Positions 22,670 through 34,177 of a stretch of 64,000 nucleotides of DNA are shown piece after piece. Made by a program: the position numbers and the translations under genes. Source of the DNA: Pachyseris speciosa (Eukaryota; Cnidaria; Anthozoa; Scleractinia; Pachyseridae). The stretch's first letter is position 1. The number at the start of each line of letters is the position of its first letter. The DNA is taken from positions 3,397,501 to 3,461,500 of the forward strand of contig JAEMWC010000003.1 in the NCBI GenBank assembly GCA_016490735.1, in the 5' to 3' direction. Below the pieces are notes generated by a model. That model was not told the DNA's origin. It saw only the letters and a program-made list of their open reading frames with translations, and ran no database searches.

Positions 22670-24811
22670 AATCGACCAACAATTAGAAAACAGTCACATA
22701 CATGCGGTAGAAGCCAACTTGTGAGCGATTTCCTTTGTATAACACGACTCTTTCTAAGGATACATACATCGATTCTTTTAGAGGAAGCTCAGTTACAACT
22801 TGCAAGTTTAATTAAGCTTTACATTACCCGCTTAGAGAATACTTATAATATAGGTTCGGATTCTCAAGAATCATCGTTTCAGTGTTGGCTTAGAAAAAGG
22901 CCGATGAAAGCTTAACCTCAACAATAGTCCCACCTCAATTTTTGTTAGCCCACCCAGAAGTTCTTACTGTAGCTGCTATCTGGAGAACAAGATTCTTAAT
23001 GATGTAATGAAGTAGACTACTGACTCGGCACATTTAATTGAAGATTATCTGATATAATTATATTTTTTAGTATTATTTTTACTTTTACAATGAGACAGTG
23101 TTTCAGTACCTTTTCTCATCATTGTGTAATTTTTAAGTGCAAATACAGTTTCATTATTATTGATGGATTTTTTGGTTGTATCCTATATGGTCATTGAGCT
23201 TTTCTATTCAAAACTTGCCATCCCCTCGGCCACCTTGTCTGTGGATGGTTTCATAAAAGATACATTTATCTTTCAAGTATACATATTACATGAAATATAT
23301 TTTCACCCATAAAGAGTTCCCTAAAAATAAATGTGACCTCTAAGGTATTTAACATGGCCCCCTTATACTTGTCCTTGACCTGGGGGAGGGGGGATTGCCT
23401 ATTTATTATGCCACAACACAGTTTTTGTAACACATCTATTTACGAACAAATGAAAATCCTGAAAATAGAATATATAGCTGACCCTCACACCTGGCTATTA
23501 GAATCCTGGAAAATCCTGTACATTTATGTGTTAAAATGTATTAATTTTTGGCAATATTCTTCCCTAGTTCTGGCCATGTATGGAAAACACTTTCTACATT
23601 CAAGTGTCTTTTCCAGTATCCCAAGCTTAGCCTGCACAGCTACAATAACGTCGTTGAAGAAGGGAGACATAGTCTAGTCCTAAGGGCCTTAAGATCCTTT
23701 TCAGATAAAACAAATCCTGATTTGGGTTTTGGATGCACAGGCTAAATCAAGGAGACACCAAATTGGAGGCAATCTTGGGTCCATCAAAATACAGATTGAT
23801 TCAAAGCACTTAATTTTCCTTTGACACTGATATATGGTACTCCACGCTTTGCAATAAACGCAGAGTGCGAGCAGTATGAGCCAATAGGAACTGCTCCTAT
23901 TGCCAAATATAGAATGTTTTATTCAGTTTGATACCCAGTACCCAGATCATGAATGAGAAAAGAGTGTTGTACTCGTACCCTGAGTCAGATGTTTTTGGCT
24001 GCACCATTATCACAACTTGACCTTGAAGGACACATTGCATAGAAAATGATAGAGGTCTCAAACAGCAGTATGATTAAAAATAGCTGGAGAAAGTAATTCA
24101 ATAGTTGTCTATAACTTTATTCCTTTTTACTATTGTCCTAACATTACCAAACATCGCTGCTCCAGTTTTAAACTTAGCCCAATTCCCCTTATGATAAGCC
24201 TTCTCTCTAATAAGTGCAACCCTCCTCAAAAATAGATGAAAAAATCAGCCTCTGAGGGAGTATTTTACGGTATATGTATAAATTATTTATTACACAATGG
24301 ATCAATCTCATTAAAGACGACTATATTCTGTTTATATATTGAATCAATTCACTGTCAATTTCTGTGCACGGAAACCATATTGTTGCGAAATTCGACTACC
24401 ACATTCCTCGTCTAACTTACGCTCTCTTTGAACATGATCTGCACATTGCCTCGCCTACTCTAACTCTTCAACAAGATATTTCAATTCCTTTATCATTGGT
24501 TTTGATATGGAAAGTTTTATTTAAACACGAACGGCACAAATACCTTGAACATTGGTCGTAGTACATGTTGTAAATCGACATCTGTAAGCTGTTTGAGAAC
24601 TATTAAGATTCCATCTAATTTCGCCTTATCTCTACAAACTCAAACGCGGTGGTTTCTAACCGCATTATTACAACGACAGTAATTTTCCTTTCCTTGTGAG
24701 CATTTCTCGCGAAAACAACTTCCGATGCGTTTGATCCGGTCATGTTCATTGGTTTGTTTTTACCAGCCAATCAGAAGTGTCCTTTATTGGATTCGACCAG
24801 AGGTTCGTATC
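22670..24811. other. Non-coding stretch
   Basis: AT-rich sequence with no convincing exon, RNA gene or transposon terminus. Could be intronic if the candidate exon at 22.6 kb is real. Confidence 0.35.
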
Positions 24812-24819
24812 CTTGGCGC

Positions 24820-24919
24820 TAGGGTTAGATACATTATGCCGGCATAATTTTGGGCATAATGCTATAGTCGGAGCATCGAGCATAATGCTGGCATAATAGG
24901 CATTTTTTCAGCATAAAGA

Positions 24920-24969
<50 letters not shown>

Positions 24970-25297
24970 CAATATTTCATAACTGTCCCCGCTAGTGAAC
25001 TGATCAGAGAGTGTCCTGACGACAGAGAGTTCCATGGAAATAAGGCATTTTGAGTGCTTTTGAGCAGTATTTGTTGTTCACTGCTTGCAAAGTTGTAAAA
25101 TGCAATAAAATGTTGTGTTTCTCACTTATGGAGGTATTATTTTGTCTGCAGGGATGGGAAAGGGCATCAAATATAACCAAAATCAGTCGAGCATACTGCT
25201 ACTTCTTGAGCATAATTTTAGGCATAATGCTGTCGTTTTGAGGGTGACGCTCAAAAGCATAATGCTCCAATTTTCGAGCATAATGTATCTAACCCTA
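24820..25297. mobile_element. hAT-type MITE with 8-bp target duplication
   Basis: Perfect 20-bp terminal inverted repeats TAGGGTTAGATACATTATGC (24820) and its complement (ending 25297). The flanks CTTGGCGC at 24812-24819 and 25298-25305 are an exact 8-bp duplication, the hallmark of hAT transposition. Subterminal regions repeat gcataatgc in both orientations, and an (AAT)n tract lies at about 24924-24966. There is no transposase; an open frame crossing the right end is chance. Confidence 0.9.
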
Positions 25298-25979
25298 CTT
25301 GGCGCTGGCCAAAAGGATCGCAGCTTCTGGGAACGACATTGGCGAGGGGGCGGTGAGATTTGCATATTGCGCATGCCCGCATCGGGAACAGAGGGACGCC
25401 AGGTGCTCTACAAGGAAACAGAGTTTCAGGCAGTTTTGGTTCTTTTGGGCTAGATTCTGACCAGAAATCGGCTCGACAAGCTTCAAAAGGTATTTTTTGG
25501 CAAAATGTTCTGGAGTTAAAGGGTTAAGATATATCTACTGGCCTGTTTTTAGCCAAGTAGCACCTTTTGATATGAAAACAGAGCAGTTTGAATTTCGAAT
25601 TATTTTACTATGCGTGACAACGATTCTCCCCGTGTTTTCGAGTTCTGAATAACCAATATGTTAAGAGAAGTGTCTATGCGAATGTTTTCAAGCTTAACAG
25701 AGCGAAAAAATGTTTTAAGAGAGAAAAAGTGAACTCCAAGATATTTCCACTTAGTGTAGAGGTAAACACCGAATATGGATGGCAGCTCTCAAAACAATTT
25801 TATACGCTTTGCTCGTACGTGAACAAAAAGACCTTTTGCAAACTCAAAAGCGAACAATTAGCTGGATAGTTTTCGAGAATCAGAAAGCGAGCTTCCGACT
25901 TCTGCATCGCAAATTATCCCGAGTAAAGGCGCATACAGCGTCTTGTTTAATAGATAACACTAATTTGACGAACTGCAGA

Positions 25980-26025
25980 CGGAGGAACCGTGGAACCTGC
26001 GGAACCTTCGGAACCTCCGCAAGTT
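25980..26025. repeat. GGAACC-rich minisatellite
   Basis: Repeated ggaaccgtgg/ggaacctgcg/ggaaccttcg/ggaacctccg units. An inverted relative lies at 29917-29985 (ggttccgcaggttccgg), with extended similarity outside the repeat (gaactgcagac against gtctacagttc). Confidence 0.55.
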
Positions 26026-26985
26026 ATTGGTTTCGTTGCAACTGCATTCGGAAGTTAAAGGTTAAAATCTTAAAAATATGTAACAATTAGTTGTAACGAT
26101 GAAATTTATATTGAAACTTGTTAAAGTCTTTTTGGGGTTGGGACTCGACTACATCCTGTGATTTAGGTTTCAGGTGTCATTTCCAGCTATGATTTCTCTA
26201 TTTCCAGTATCTTTCTATGGAGTCCCGTTTCTCTTTGCATTTCTCGGTGGCAATCATAATAACGGGCTACTGTTTATTCACCAAAATGGTACCAGTGGAT
26301 TGCGCGACAAGTCAAAATTGCTTACAACTCATCAGTATAAACTCGACACCCGTCCACCAACAGAGGCTTTAAGTTCTTCGGAGTTAACTCCCAGCATCAA
26401 AGGGAGCAGAGGAGTCCTATTTGACCGAAATTCCAGTTAAAATCACCGTACAATTGCAGCACGAATCGATCTTGTCGATTTGAATCACCGTACATGGTCA
26501 AACCACAGGAGTACCCAACGACCTTTTCTGAGGAATTTTATCGTACGATGTACTAAACACTAACTGAGTGTCCCCCTGTCAATTCAAAGGTGACAGACCG
26601 CAAACAATTGTTGCTTCTAAAAATATCTGCGTGTAATAACTGTTCATCAGTAGGATACCTAAAATGTGTGCAATTCCACAATTGGTTTCGGCTCCATCAA
26701 ATCCTATACCAATTGCAGAACATTTTAGGAGGAGCCACCCACACTGTGAGCACAGTTATTGACAACACTTATTAGCAAGGAAAACAACGTAAAATAATAG
26801 GAGTACGTTAAATAACGAACTATGCACACGTAAACCAAACAACGAACTAAGCACACGTAAACTAAATAAGCAAGCGCGCGCACAACTTTAGGAAAATTGC
26901 GCGCGCACATTTGCATAAAAATGTAATGAATAGAAGCAACAAGGATCTCAAATTTGGGCGTCAGGATAATATAAAGGATATAATC

Positions 26986-28585
26986 TCATCTCTGGATTGC
27001 TAATCTCATCTCCTGTAGTGTAGCACCATACTTCTCAACGATAGCACCGTGGCGTTTCAAGAATTTAGTTAACGATTTACGAAGCAGCGTAGATTTGAAG
27101 CCTTGGTGAAGGAGATGTGATGAAAGTCGGTGAAGTCTATCAATAAAATCCAGTTTCGATGTGCAAAGTCTAGCATATCTCACTAATTGAGATATGAAAA
27201 CACCATAGGCCGGATTGGCGGGAATGTTGCTGTCCATGTGAGGAAAATTGACAATCCGAAATGAGAAGTCATCCCTCTTATCGTAGACACTGAGATGAAA
27301 AGGAGTGTTGTTATCACCATTCCTAATTCTTGTGTCTAAATAACAAACTTCATTTGATGTCAAGGTAGTGTCCTTTAGTTCCAGTTCCGACGGGTAAATA
27401 GCGCTGATGTAATTTCCGAAATTCTCATTGTTGACGCTGAATAAATCATCAATGTATCGAAAGGTGTTGCTAAATTGGACGGCTATGGTTTTATCTCGTT
27501 TCAATGTTCTAAGCATGAAATCATACTCAAAGGTGTGAAGGAACAGATCAGCTAGCAAAGGTGCGCTGTTAGTGCCCATCGGTATTCCAATAACTTGTCG
27601 AAAAACTGAGTTTCCAAAGCGAACGTAGATGTTGTCGATAAGAAAGTCGATAGCGAGGCACAGTTCCCTACATGAGAAGTAAGTGTATTTCGTAGACTTC
27701 CTATCATTAGCCCAGAAAGTGTGGAAATTATTGGTTGCTATGAAACTTTTTCCTCTTGTGTGAAAAACTCTTTCGAGCAGATCATGAAGTTGATGTTTAA
27801 GTTTGGCATGTGGAAGGCTAGTATATAGAGTGGAAAAGTCCCAAGTACTCATCTCATTGAGCGGAAGTTGTTTTTCCTGCAATGTGCGAATTACGTCCAA
27901 CGAATTGTTTATAATCCACATACAGTTAACACCAGTTCTTTCCAAAATAGTTTTGCAGTACGAAGTACAGTGACTCTTGACTAGTTTAAGGCATTCGGTA
28001 ATTAATTTGGAGATCTTAGTAGTGGTGCATGAACCTGCAATAAATCTTGCTTTGTATGGTGTCTTGTGAAGTTTTGGTATCCAATATATTTGTGGCAAAT
28101 TTTTTTCTTTCTGTTTCAAGGTGATGTGGAATTCGTTTTTTAACATCGTGGTGTGGGTCCATATAATATCATCAACTGTGACATTTTGACTTTCGTATGT
28201 AGAATTAATAATACTGCCGGAATTAATGCCAAGTTCTTCCATTAGGGTATGTAGGTAGTAACGCTTGCAAACAAAAATGATGTTATTGCCAGCTTTATCC
28301 GCAGGCACTAGTACATACCTATCTTGTAGTTCCGTTAGGTATGCCCTGACATGCCTGTCCTCTAAGGTCTTGTGACAAGAACTATAATTACGACGTTGTA
28401 GGTTGTTAATTCTGTTCTGTTCTGGATAATCAGTTTTATTGTCTCCGACCATTGTTCTAGTGTTGACACATGACAACCTTCACGTTTACTCCAGCTCTTA
28501 GCGTAATCATCTACCGCTTTCATCAATATCTTCTTGTTTAGGTTCCAATCGATGGTATTCTGTTCTCTATACTTTAATATTTAAC
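26986..28585 (-). pseudogene. Penelope-type reverse transcriptase (Naiad-like?)
   Basis: A 496-residue open frame (28476 to 26986) with RT blocks in order: DKAGNN near residue 60, PKLHKTPYKARFIAG near 134-148, DFSTLYT near 213, IPMGTNSAPLLADLFL near 298-313 and the catalytic YIDD at 341-344. DKAGN and the PKLHK block are typical of Penelope-like elements. The frame upstream (28585-28445, [17 protein letters not shown], then [16 protein letters not shown]) belongs to the same protein but is shifted by a tandem 5-base duplication (GAACA) near 28420-28430. There is no C-terminal GIY-YIG endonuclease; the protein ends soon after the thumb. This fits the Naiad group, where the endonuclease is N-terminal, here lost by 5' truncation, or an endonuclease-less lineage. 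Catalytic residues look intact, so the loss of function is recent. Confidence 0.85.
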
Positions 28586-28619
28586 TTTCCTGGGAAAAAA
28601 AATAACCTCTCTTCAATGC

Positions 28620-29110
28620 CAGCGAGCAAAACGTTTGAGAAATAAAATTCCCAGCCAGCTACGAGCGTGTCGTTTCTCAACGAGCCAACAAAGCTGAAAA
28701 TGCCACAAAACACGAAATGCCAGCCAGCACGGGTGGAATCTTTCCAGTTTGCCAGCCAACAGTCTCGTAAGGAAGAAAAATACCCAGCCAGCTAAGTATT
28801 GATTTTAACTTAATTTTTGGGGAAAATATGTCAAATGGTTTATTTTGGATGTCAGATCATTCCCAAGATGGGCAATTGGCTTCTATCTGTATCCCGTGTT
28901 GTTTACTTTTAGTTTTTTCCCCGAAGTCCTATCTTCTCGCAGATAAAAATCCACCAAAATACGAAGCGCATGTACGAAAATGACGTGTTTTGATTCCTGA
29001 CAGCCAGTAAGACTCATTACGGACACAAATTCTAGCAAGATTTCGTTAAAATAACACTGCCAGCAAGATTTTTATTTCAGCAAACATTTTGCCAGCCAGC
29101 CCAAAATCGG
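28620..29110. repeat. Degenerate (GCCAGCCA)-rich sequence
   Basis: The word gccagc or cagccagc recurs many times (near 28650, 28720, 28750, 28780, 29000, 29060, 29090) in otherwise AT-rich DNA. It may be a decayed minisatellite or part of the element inserted between the split MITE halves. Confidence 0.4.
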
Positions 29111-29167
29111 CCTGCAGAGCGGTTATTTTGCAGATCGGCTCCATCAAGCACTCCTGAAACCACACAC

Positions 29168-29550
29168 AAGTGATCGTGCTACGCTAGTCACGCTGCTGTT
29201 GAAAACCTATCCGTGACAATCGTCGGGCGACGATTCCGGAAAGCGAAGCTTTCCGTACGAGGCACGAAGTGCCGAGAGTAAGAAGAGAGACAAGGGATGA
29301 AACTGAGTACCACGTGTCTCTTTCTTTACTGTTAGTCACCACTAGTGATAAGCCCACAGTCATTACTGTATGCGGATAAGATTTCAACAGCAGCGTTGAC
29401 AGTCACATGCCGCGTAACACGATCGTTTGTTTGTTATCTGATCAAGAACTTAGGTTGAGTCCAATATAACCAAGAAGATGAATTCGCGCTGCAACTGTAC
29501 GGCGAATTTAACTGAAAATACGGTCAAATAGGACTCCTCTTCTCCCTGTG
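29168..29550. repeat. Right half of the split MITE
   Basis: Contains an internal inverted repeat (cacgctgctgttgaaaacct near 29185 with its complement near 29378) and two small palindromes (atcgtcgggcgacgat; ggaaagcgaagctttcc), then the terminal repeat. It is closely similar to 37130-37392, in the same orientation. Confidence 0.65.
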
Positions 29551-29559
29551 CCAGCATCA

Positions 29560-30553
29560 GCGACTTGGCAGTAGCGTAGCACTTCCCGTTATACACTAAA
29601 GAGAATTGTAATTAGCCAATCGTTGCCAACATATATTCTCGATTATTTAGTCTTCCCCCAACCTCGTTCCCTGGGCTTTTCACTAGAAAAAAAAAGGCGG
29701 ACGGGAAAAGGGGTTCCTTTTCGGAAATCCTTCGATAACAAGGACCGTAACCACCTTTTATGAGCCCGCGAGAATGAGCACCTTCCCCTTTCCTTGACTG
29801 GAAACCGGGAATTCAGCGGATTGTCACCGTCAACGTAATCGCTGCTAGTGATTGTTCAAATTACTAGTAGTATCAGTTGAGTCGAGTAGTTGTCATAAAC
29901 ACGATCATTTCTCTAGGTTCCGCAGGTTCCGGAGGCTCCCTGGGTTCCGCTATTCCGCGGTCCCGGTCTACAGTTCCTCGGATTAGTCTTACCCTTGTTG
30001 TTTAATAACTTAGTGGATCTGCACTTTATTCAAGATCAAACTACAAAAGGGTAATTTATGTTTCAGGGTCTTTCCAGGAGTTTTCAGTTTGGGATCCTAT
30101 TTTATTGGCAATAAATAATTTCTGGCACAAAATACTCTTAGATGTTATGGCGTTCAGTTATGTAATCTCAAGCAGCGAAAGCTTGAGCGTGATTTCTGTG
30201 TAATAATATTATGAACCGAAAATACATGATGTATGCTATGATATGAACAGACATTCCTGTGAAAAGAACAGAAAAGGTAAATGCAGCTATAGATAACCCA
30301 GAATACTTTTAGATGAAAATACTTAAGCTAAATTAAAGATGCCGTACAAATAACTCATTTCCGGAAAGAGAGAGTTGTCCGATCGCGTGACAATCAATCT
30401 TTGGACTTTGATCAAATAATTTCCGCTTTCACTTTATTCTGCTTTGCATTGGCGTTCATGTTGTTCGTTGATCATCATCCAACCATTTTTAATTCGTCGT
30501 TGGTTTCTTTTGGAAGTAAGATTTACAGCAAGTGGTGAGTAGCAATCTATAAA
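29560..30553. other. Non-coding stretch
   Basis: Nothing recognisable apart from the inverted GGAACC minisatellite at 29917-29985. Confidence 0.4.
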
Positions 30554-31262
30554 TGTTTTTCTGAGCAGTACAACCCGTCATTGTTACTGCCGAATGCCGT
30601 TTATTCATTGAGCAACTTTATAATTAGTGTTTGTTTCGCCCGTCCAACGTACACAATTAACTTATACTATTTACCCTCGATCACTAACCACTAAACCACT
30701 CATAGCCATAGTTTATACCTGCTTGTATTTCCTGTTTCTACTTTCTTTAATGACTTGATAATTCAGCTCTTGTTCTGAGCAGTGTGGCTGTTACATTCAG
30801 TTCGCCAAACCTCAATTTGTTTGTGAATTTTCACAGGTTGCAGAATCTCCTTTCTTGCAACAGGGCAGTTCCAAATTCTATAAGAAAGATCATTTCAGAA
30901 CAAGACTGATGTTTTCTGAGCAGTTAAACCCGTGATTGTTACTGCCAAATGCGGTTTGTTGATTGAGCCTCTTTATAATCAGTGTTTTCTATTTAAATCG
31001 CTCGTCCAACGTATACAATTAACTTGTATTATTTACCCTCGATCACTAACCACTCATAGTTGTAGTTAATACCTGCTTCCATTTCCTGTTTCTAGTTTCT
31101 TTAATGACTTGATAATTCAGCTCTTGTTCTGAGCAGTGTGTCTGTTTCATTCAGCTCGCCAAAACCTCAATTTGATTGTGAATTTTCACAGGTTGCGGAA
31201 TCTCCTTTCTTGCAAGAGGACAGTTTCAAATTCTACAAGAAAGATCATCTCAGAACAAGACT
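30554..31262 (+). repeat. Two tandem copies of a 355-bp segment, each with an exon-like core
   Basis: Copy 1 is 30554-30908 and copy 2 is 30909-31262, clearly homologous along their length. Each carries, after a pyrimidine-rich tract and ttttcacag, a core starting GTTGC(A/G)GAATCTCC. In copy 2 the core (31192-31263, 72 bases) ends at a good donor (CTG|gtgagg) and stays open in more than one frame; in copy 1 the donor position reads atgttt. This resembles duplicated exon plus intron sequence, but the protein is not recognised. Confidence 0.55.
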
Positions 31263-31263
31263 G
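31192..31263 (+). CDS. Candidate 24-codon internal exon
   Basis: Bounded by acceptor ttttcacag and donor gtgagg. In phase 0 it reads VAESPFLQEDSFKFYKKDHL then RTRL. A distant relative with acceptor tatatag and donor gtaagt lies at 36797-36863 on the same strand. Reading phase is not settled and there is no database support. Confidence 0.25.
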
Positions 31264-31896
31264 GTGAGGAATTTCGATTATGATATTGACAGATGGTATA
31301 GAGTGATCAATACCTAATGTAGAATGCATTATTATTGATTGAGGTGCTTGCTTGTGAAAACCTAACCCAACAAAATACCAAGTTTGTAGTCATCATGCAG
31401 CTACACATGTCGATTGTTTGTACATGTGCATGTCTCCGTATGTTCATTTGTCTACGGTTTTCCCTTATTCACTTATTGAATGCACTTTTTTTTATCGAAT
31501 TAAAATTATCCAGTGTGGCATTCATTTCTTGTACTCTCTAGTTAAGATAGTGTTTCAGTACAGGCTACACTATGGATTAGCTTATTGCTTATACCTTTCT
31601 AAAATTTGCCCAACCCTGTTGTATCAGATGCAGTTGATTTAATCAGTTGCTCTGATTTAAGGCCTAAAACTGCACTCATATCCAGTCGTGGAGTTCTTAT
31701 ACATGAAGGAAAAGGTTCGATAATTCGGCAGTAATGTGGTTCATTAGTCGAATTTTAGAATTTAACAGTCATTAAACATTTGATAAAATTTAAACAGAAG
31801 AGCTGCGACCATTGCTTTGATGTTTCATCAGGGGCTCTCAAAAGTTTGAATCGGCAAGGACTCTATCGCGTGAGAAATCAGGATAAAATTGTGATC
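31264..31896. other. Non-coding stretch
   Basis: No convincing exon or element seen. Confidence 0.35.
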
Positions 31897-32102
31897 CGAA
31901 CTTGAATTTTCTTTTATGAAATGAGGACACCTAAAATTATTTGCCACCACTGATAATTCCTTTTCTTTCGAAGGCAACGCTGTCGTTTGAAGACCAGCTC
32001 GAACTTGAATTTTCTTTTATGAAATGAGGACACCTAAAATTATTTGCCACCACTGATAATTCCTTTTCTTTCGAAGGCAACGCTGTCGTTTGAAGACCAG
32101 CT
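31897..32102. repeat. Perfect 103-bp tandem duplication
   Basis: Units 31897-31999 and 32000-32102 are identical by eye, both starting cgaacttgaattttctttta and ending gtcgtttgaagaccagct. Zero differences indicate a recent duplication or an assembly duplication. Confidence 0.85.
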
Positions 32103-32789
32103 CGAACTTTCTGAAAGTACATCGAATCTCTGGGAAATTGGAAGAGTGAAGTCACCAATCAAAAGGAATTAGGATGCTGTCGAATAAAAGCAGATTCGAA
32201 AAACACAACTTCCGGTGGGAAGCTCATATACTGATCGACTTAGATCACGTGAAAGACTGTACTTGAATGCAAGGATCTAGAAATAACTTCCGTTGTTTTC
32301 ATCCCCGTCTTCAGTGTATTCTGCCATTTTCTGCTGGCTTTTTTTTAGAATTGAACTTTTAATCAAGCAGTCAGTAGCTTGAAGGTTAAGTCGTGGCTGA
32401 TCATGCAAAAATACATTTGTGTGTCATATTTATTGTGTATGTTGTGGAGATGTAGTTAGCACTTGCTCGTTCTCCGAATGGTCTCTAACAAGCTGGTTTA
32501 AAATCGTTTATGGTCAAATGAAAATAATGCGTGTATATAATTTGGTACATACCTCTCTATGATCGATCGCTTCGAGGGCTCATAAGACCAACTGTGGTAC
32601 GGGGTATCACAGCGTTCTTTGGTCGACTGGCTACTGATTTTTATCGCTGAGTCACGTTAGTCAGTGAACAAGAGACGTGTAGAAAGTACAGTATTGAATC
32701 CCTAATTTTCCGCTAAACAGAAGGAAAGAGAGCAGTCTGTTCGTGTGTATTTCTTTGCAGTGTAGATGTATTTGCAGTGTAAATGTATT

Positions 32790-32880
32790 TTTTTGGGAGG
32801 GGGGGGTGGGTTGGGGGGTAGGGGGGGTGGGGGGGTAGGGGGGAGGGCGGGGGTGGAGGGGCGGTGGTGGTGGGGTGAAA
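32790..32880 (+). repeat. G-rich tract with quadruplex potential
   Basis: A purine-rich strand with many runs of four or more G (ggggggg, gggttggggggta, gggggggtgggggggta and on) spread over about 85 bases. Several four-run combinations with short loops are possible, so the plus strand could form G-quadruplexes. Proline-rich frames read on the other strand are a by-product. Confidence 0.75.
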
Positions 32881-33009
32881 GGGCTACCCAAGAAGCTTTG
32901 CTGCCAACCATATTACGAACAGTCCTTGCTCACGTTGTCTAGGAGTTCACTTCGTGCTTAATTTTCTGCCGCTTTCTGTAAAACGAGGAAGCCAACACCA
33001 ACAATAACA

Positions 33010-33640
33010 CCTTTATTCGCCTTTTACTTAATTACATACATATATAAATAGAGAAAAGATAATATTTGTTTGTACTAGATAAAGCCTGGAGCTGAAATAA
33101 TCCTAAGATTTTCTAGCCAGTTCTCCAGATTTTAAAGTTGTAAAGAATTGAGATAGAATCTACTTTCAAAGAAGCGGTTTAAAAGTACAATGTAATAAGA
33201 GAGGAAGAGTGTATGCTTAAGAAAAGTTTCAGTTGTTTTGAGAATTGGTACATGTTTAGTTCTTTAAGATTTAAGGGAATTTTGTCCCAGACAATACATG
33301 CAGCATATCCCATTGTTTGTTTTCCCGTATTAGTTTGCACTTTTTTTACGTAAAGGTTTTGTTTCGATGCATACCTGGTATTGTATTTGTGAACATTACT
33401 GGCATATTGAAAATAATTTAAAAACAGCTTTGGCAGGGGGCCTTTATGCCAAAGGTACGTGAATGTTAGAATCTGAAATCGATAAACATTATGTACCGTC
33501 AGAACATCTATTAAATTTAGCAGGGGAAGTGCACTTTCTGTGTGCTCACCATAAGTGGTGGCAAAGAAAATAGGGCTAGCAGAATGATTTTGTTTAGTTT
33601 GTAAGCCGTAAGCCGAAGCCGAAGCCGAAGACAAGCTCAC
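33010..33640 (-). pseudogene. LINE ORF2 C-terminal fragment
   Basis: A minus-strand frame of 153 residues (33640-33179) with the order ALPLLNLIDVLTVHNVYRFQ, FTYLWHKGPLP, YFQYASNVHKYNTRYASKQN, then WDKIPLNLKEL and FSKQLKLFL. This is the region downstream of RT in jockey-type LINEs. The upstream RT domain is missing, and the start lies in a small gccgaa repeat near 33613-33632, so this is a 5'-truncated dead copy. It differs in sequence from the LINE at 4.9-5.5 kb. Confidence 0.75.
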
Positions 33641-34116
33641 AGTTTTGTGTCATTATTTTGGGAGTACTTTTTAGAGACCAGCAATAATGATGATCTCATA
33701 CTTTCTCCTTCAAGGACATATTAAACCGATAAAAATTAAGACTTAAGTGTTATTTTTCGATCTCTTGACAAATCTGGCATCAGTTATTGTTCGTCGGTCG
33801 CTTAACACGTCGTTATCTAGCGCTGCCTAAAGATTAAAAATATTTGGTTTTTAAGGAATTGTTTTCAGGGGCCAAAAGAGCTGAAATTAAATACATCATT
33901 TGCTTTCAAATAAAATTTTATGCGGCAATTTAACCATTATCATTTAACAGTATTTTTGAACGGTAGAGAGAGGTTGGGAACTAGTGACACAGAAGAATTT
34001 CATGACAGGAAAGTTTCTAACGAGTGGTTCATTCTTACAAGTGTATTAGCAAGCCTGTTCTTAAGTCTATTCAAAAGGAATCTCGAGAAGGCAAAAGGTA
34101 AACAATACCGCTGAAA
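33641..34116. other. Non-coding stretch
   Basis: No supported gene. A 64-codon open frame at 33920-34114 shows no recognisable features. Confidence 0.35.
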
Positions 34117-34177
34117 GCCTAATGCGAACTATCCTCCACCGAACAGACATCTACCGAAAATTGTCATTGGGAGTCCC
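34117..34177. repeat. Solo end of the 6-bp-TSD MITE (copy 3)
   Basis: About 60 bp (tcctccaccgaacagacatc ... attgggagtccctg) match the end of the MITE at 19102-19549 with several changes. The other end was not found, so this is a truncated, older copy. Confidence 0.6.

Larger units (their letters stand above)
26398..29550. mobile_element. 3.15-kb unit with terminal inverted repeats and target duplication
   Basis: The left end (26398: CAAAGGGAGCAGAGGAGTCC, continuing tatttgaccg) and right end (complement of CACAGGGAGAAGAGGAGTCC, ending 29550) match as inverted repeats for about 80 bp. Both are bordered by ccagcat (26391-26397 and 29551-29557; nine bases if the next two are counted). A related copy at 37025-37392 joins the left end directly to the internal part seen at 29168-29490. 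The simplest reading is a MITE of about 500 bp split by about 2.67 kb of inserted DNA (26497-29167) that includes the Penelope-type RT. Confidence 0.7.

Noticed and set aside
25980..29985. One larger inverted element bounded by the GGAACC minisatellites
   Set aside because: The minisatellites face each other, but the 370-430 bases between them and the TIR element show no inverted similarity on the two sides, so low-complexity similarity is enough to explain them.
32661..32911. Proline-rich minus-strand proteins
   Set aside because: Translation of the complement of the G-rich tract.
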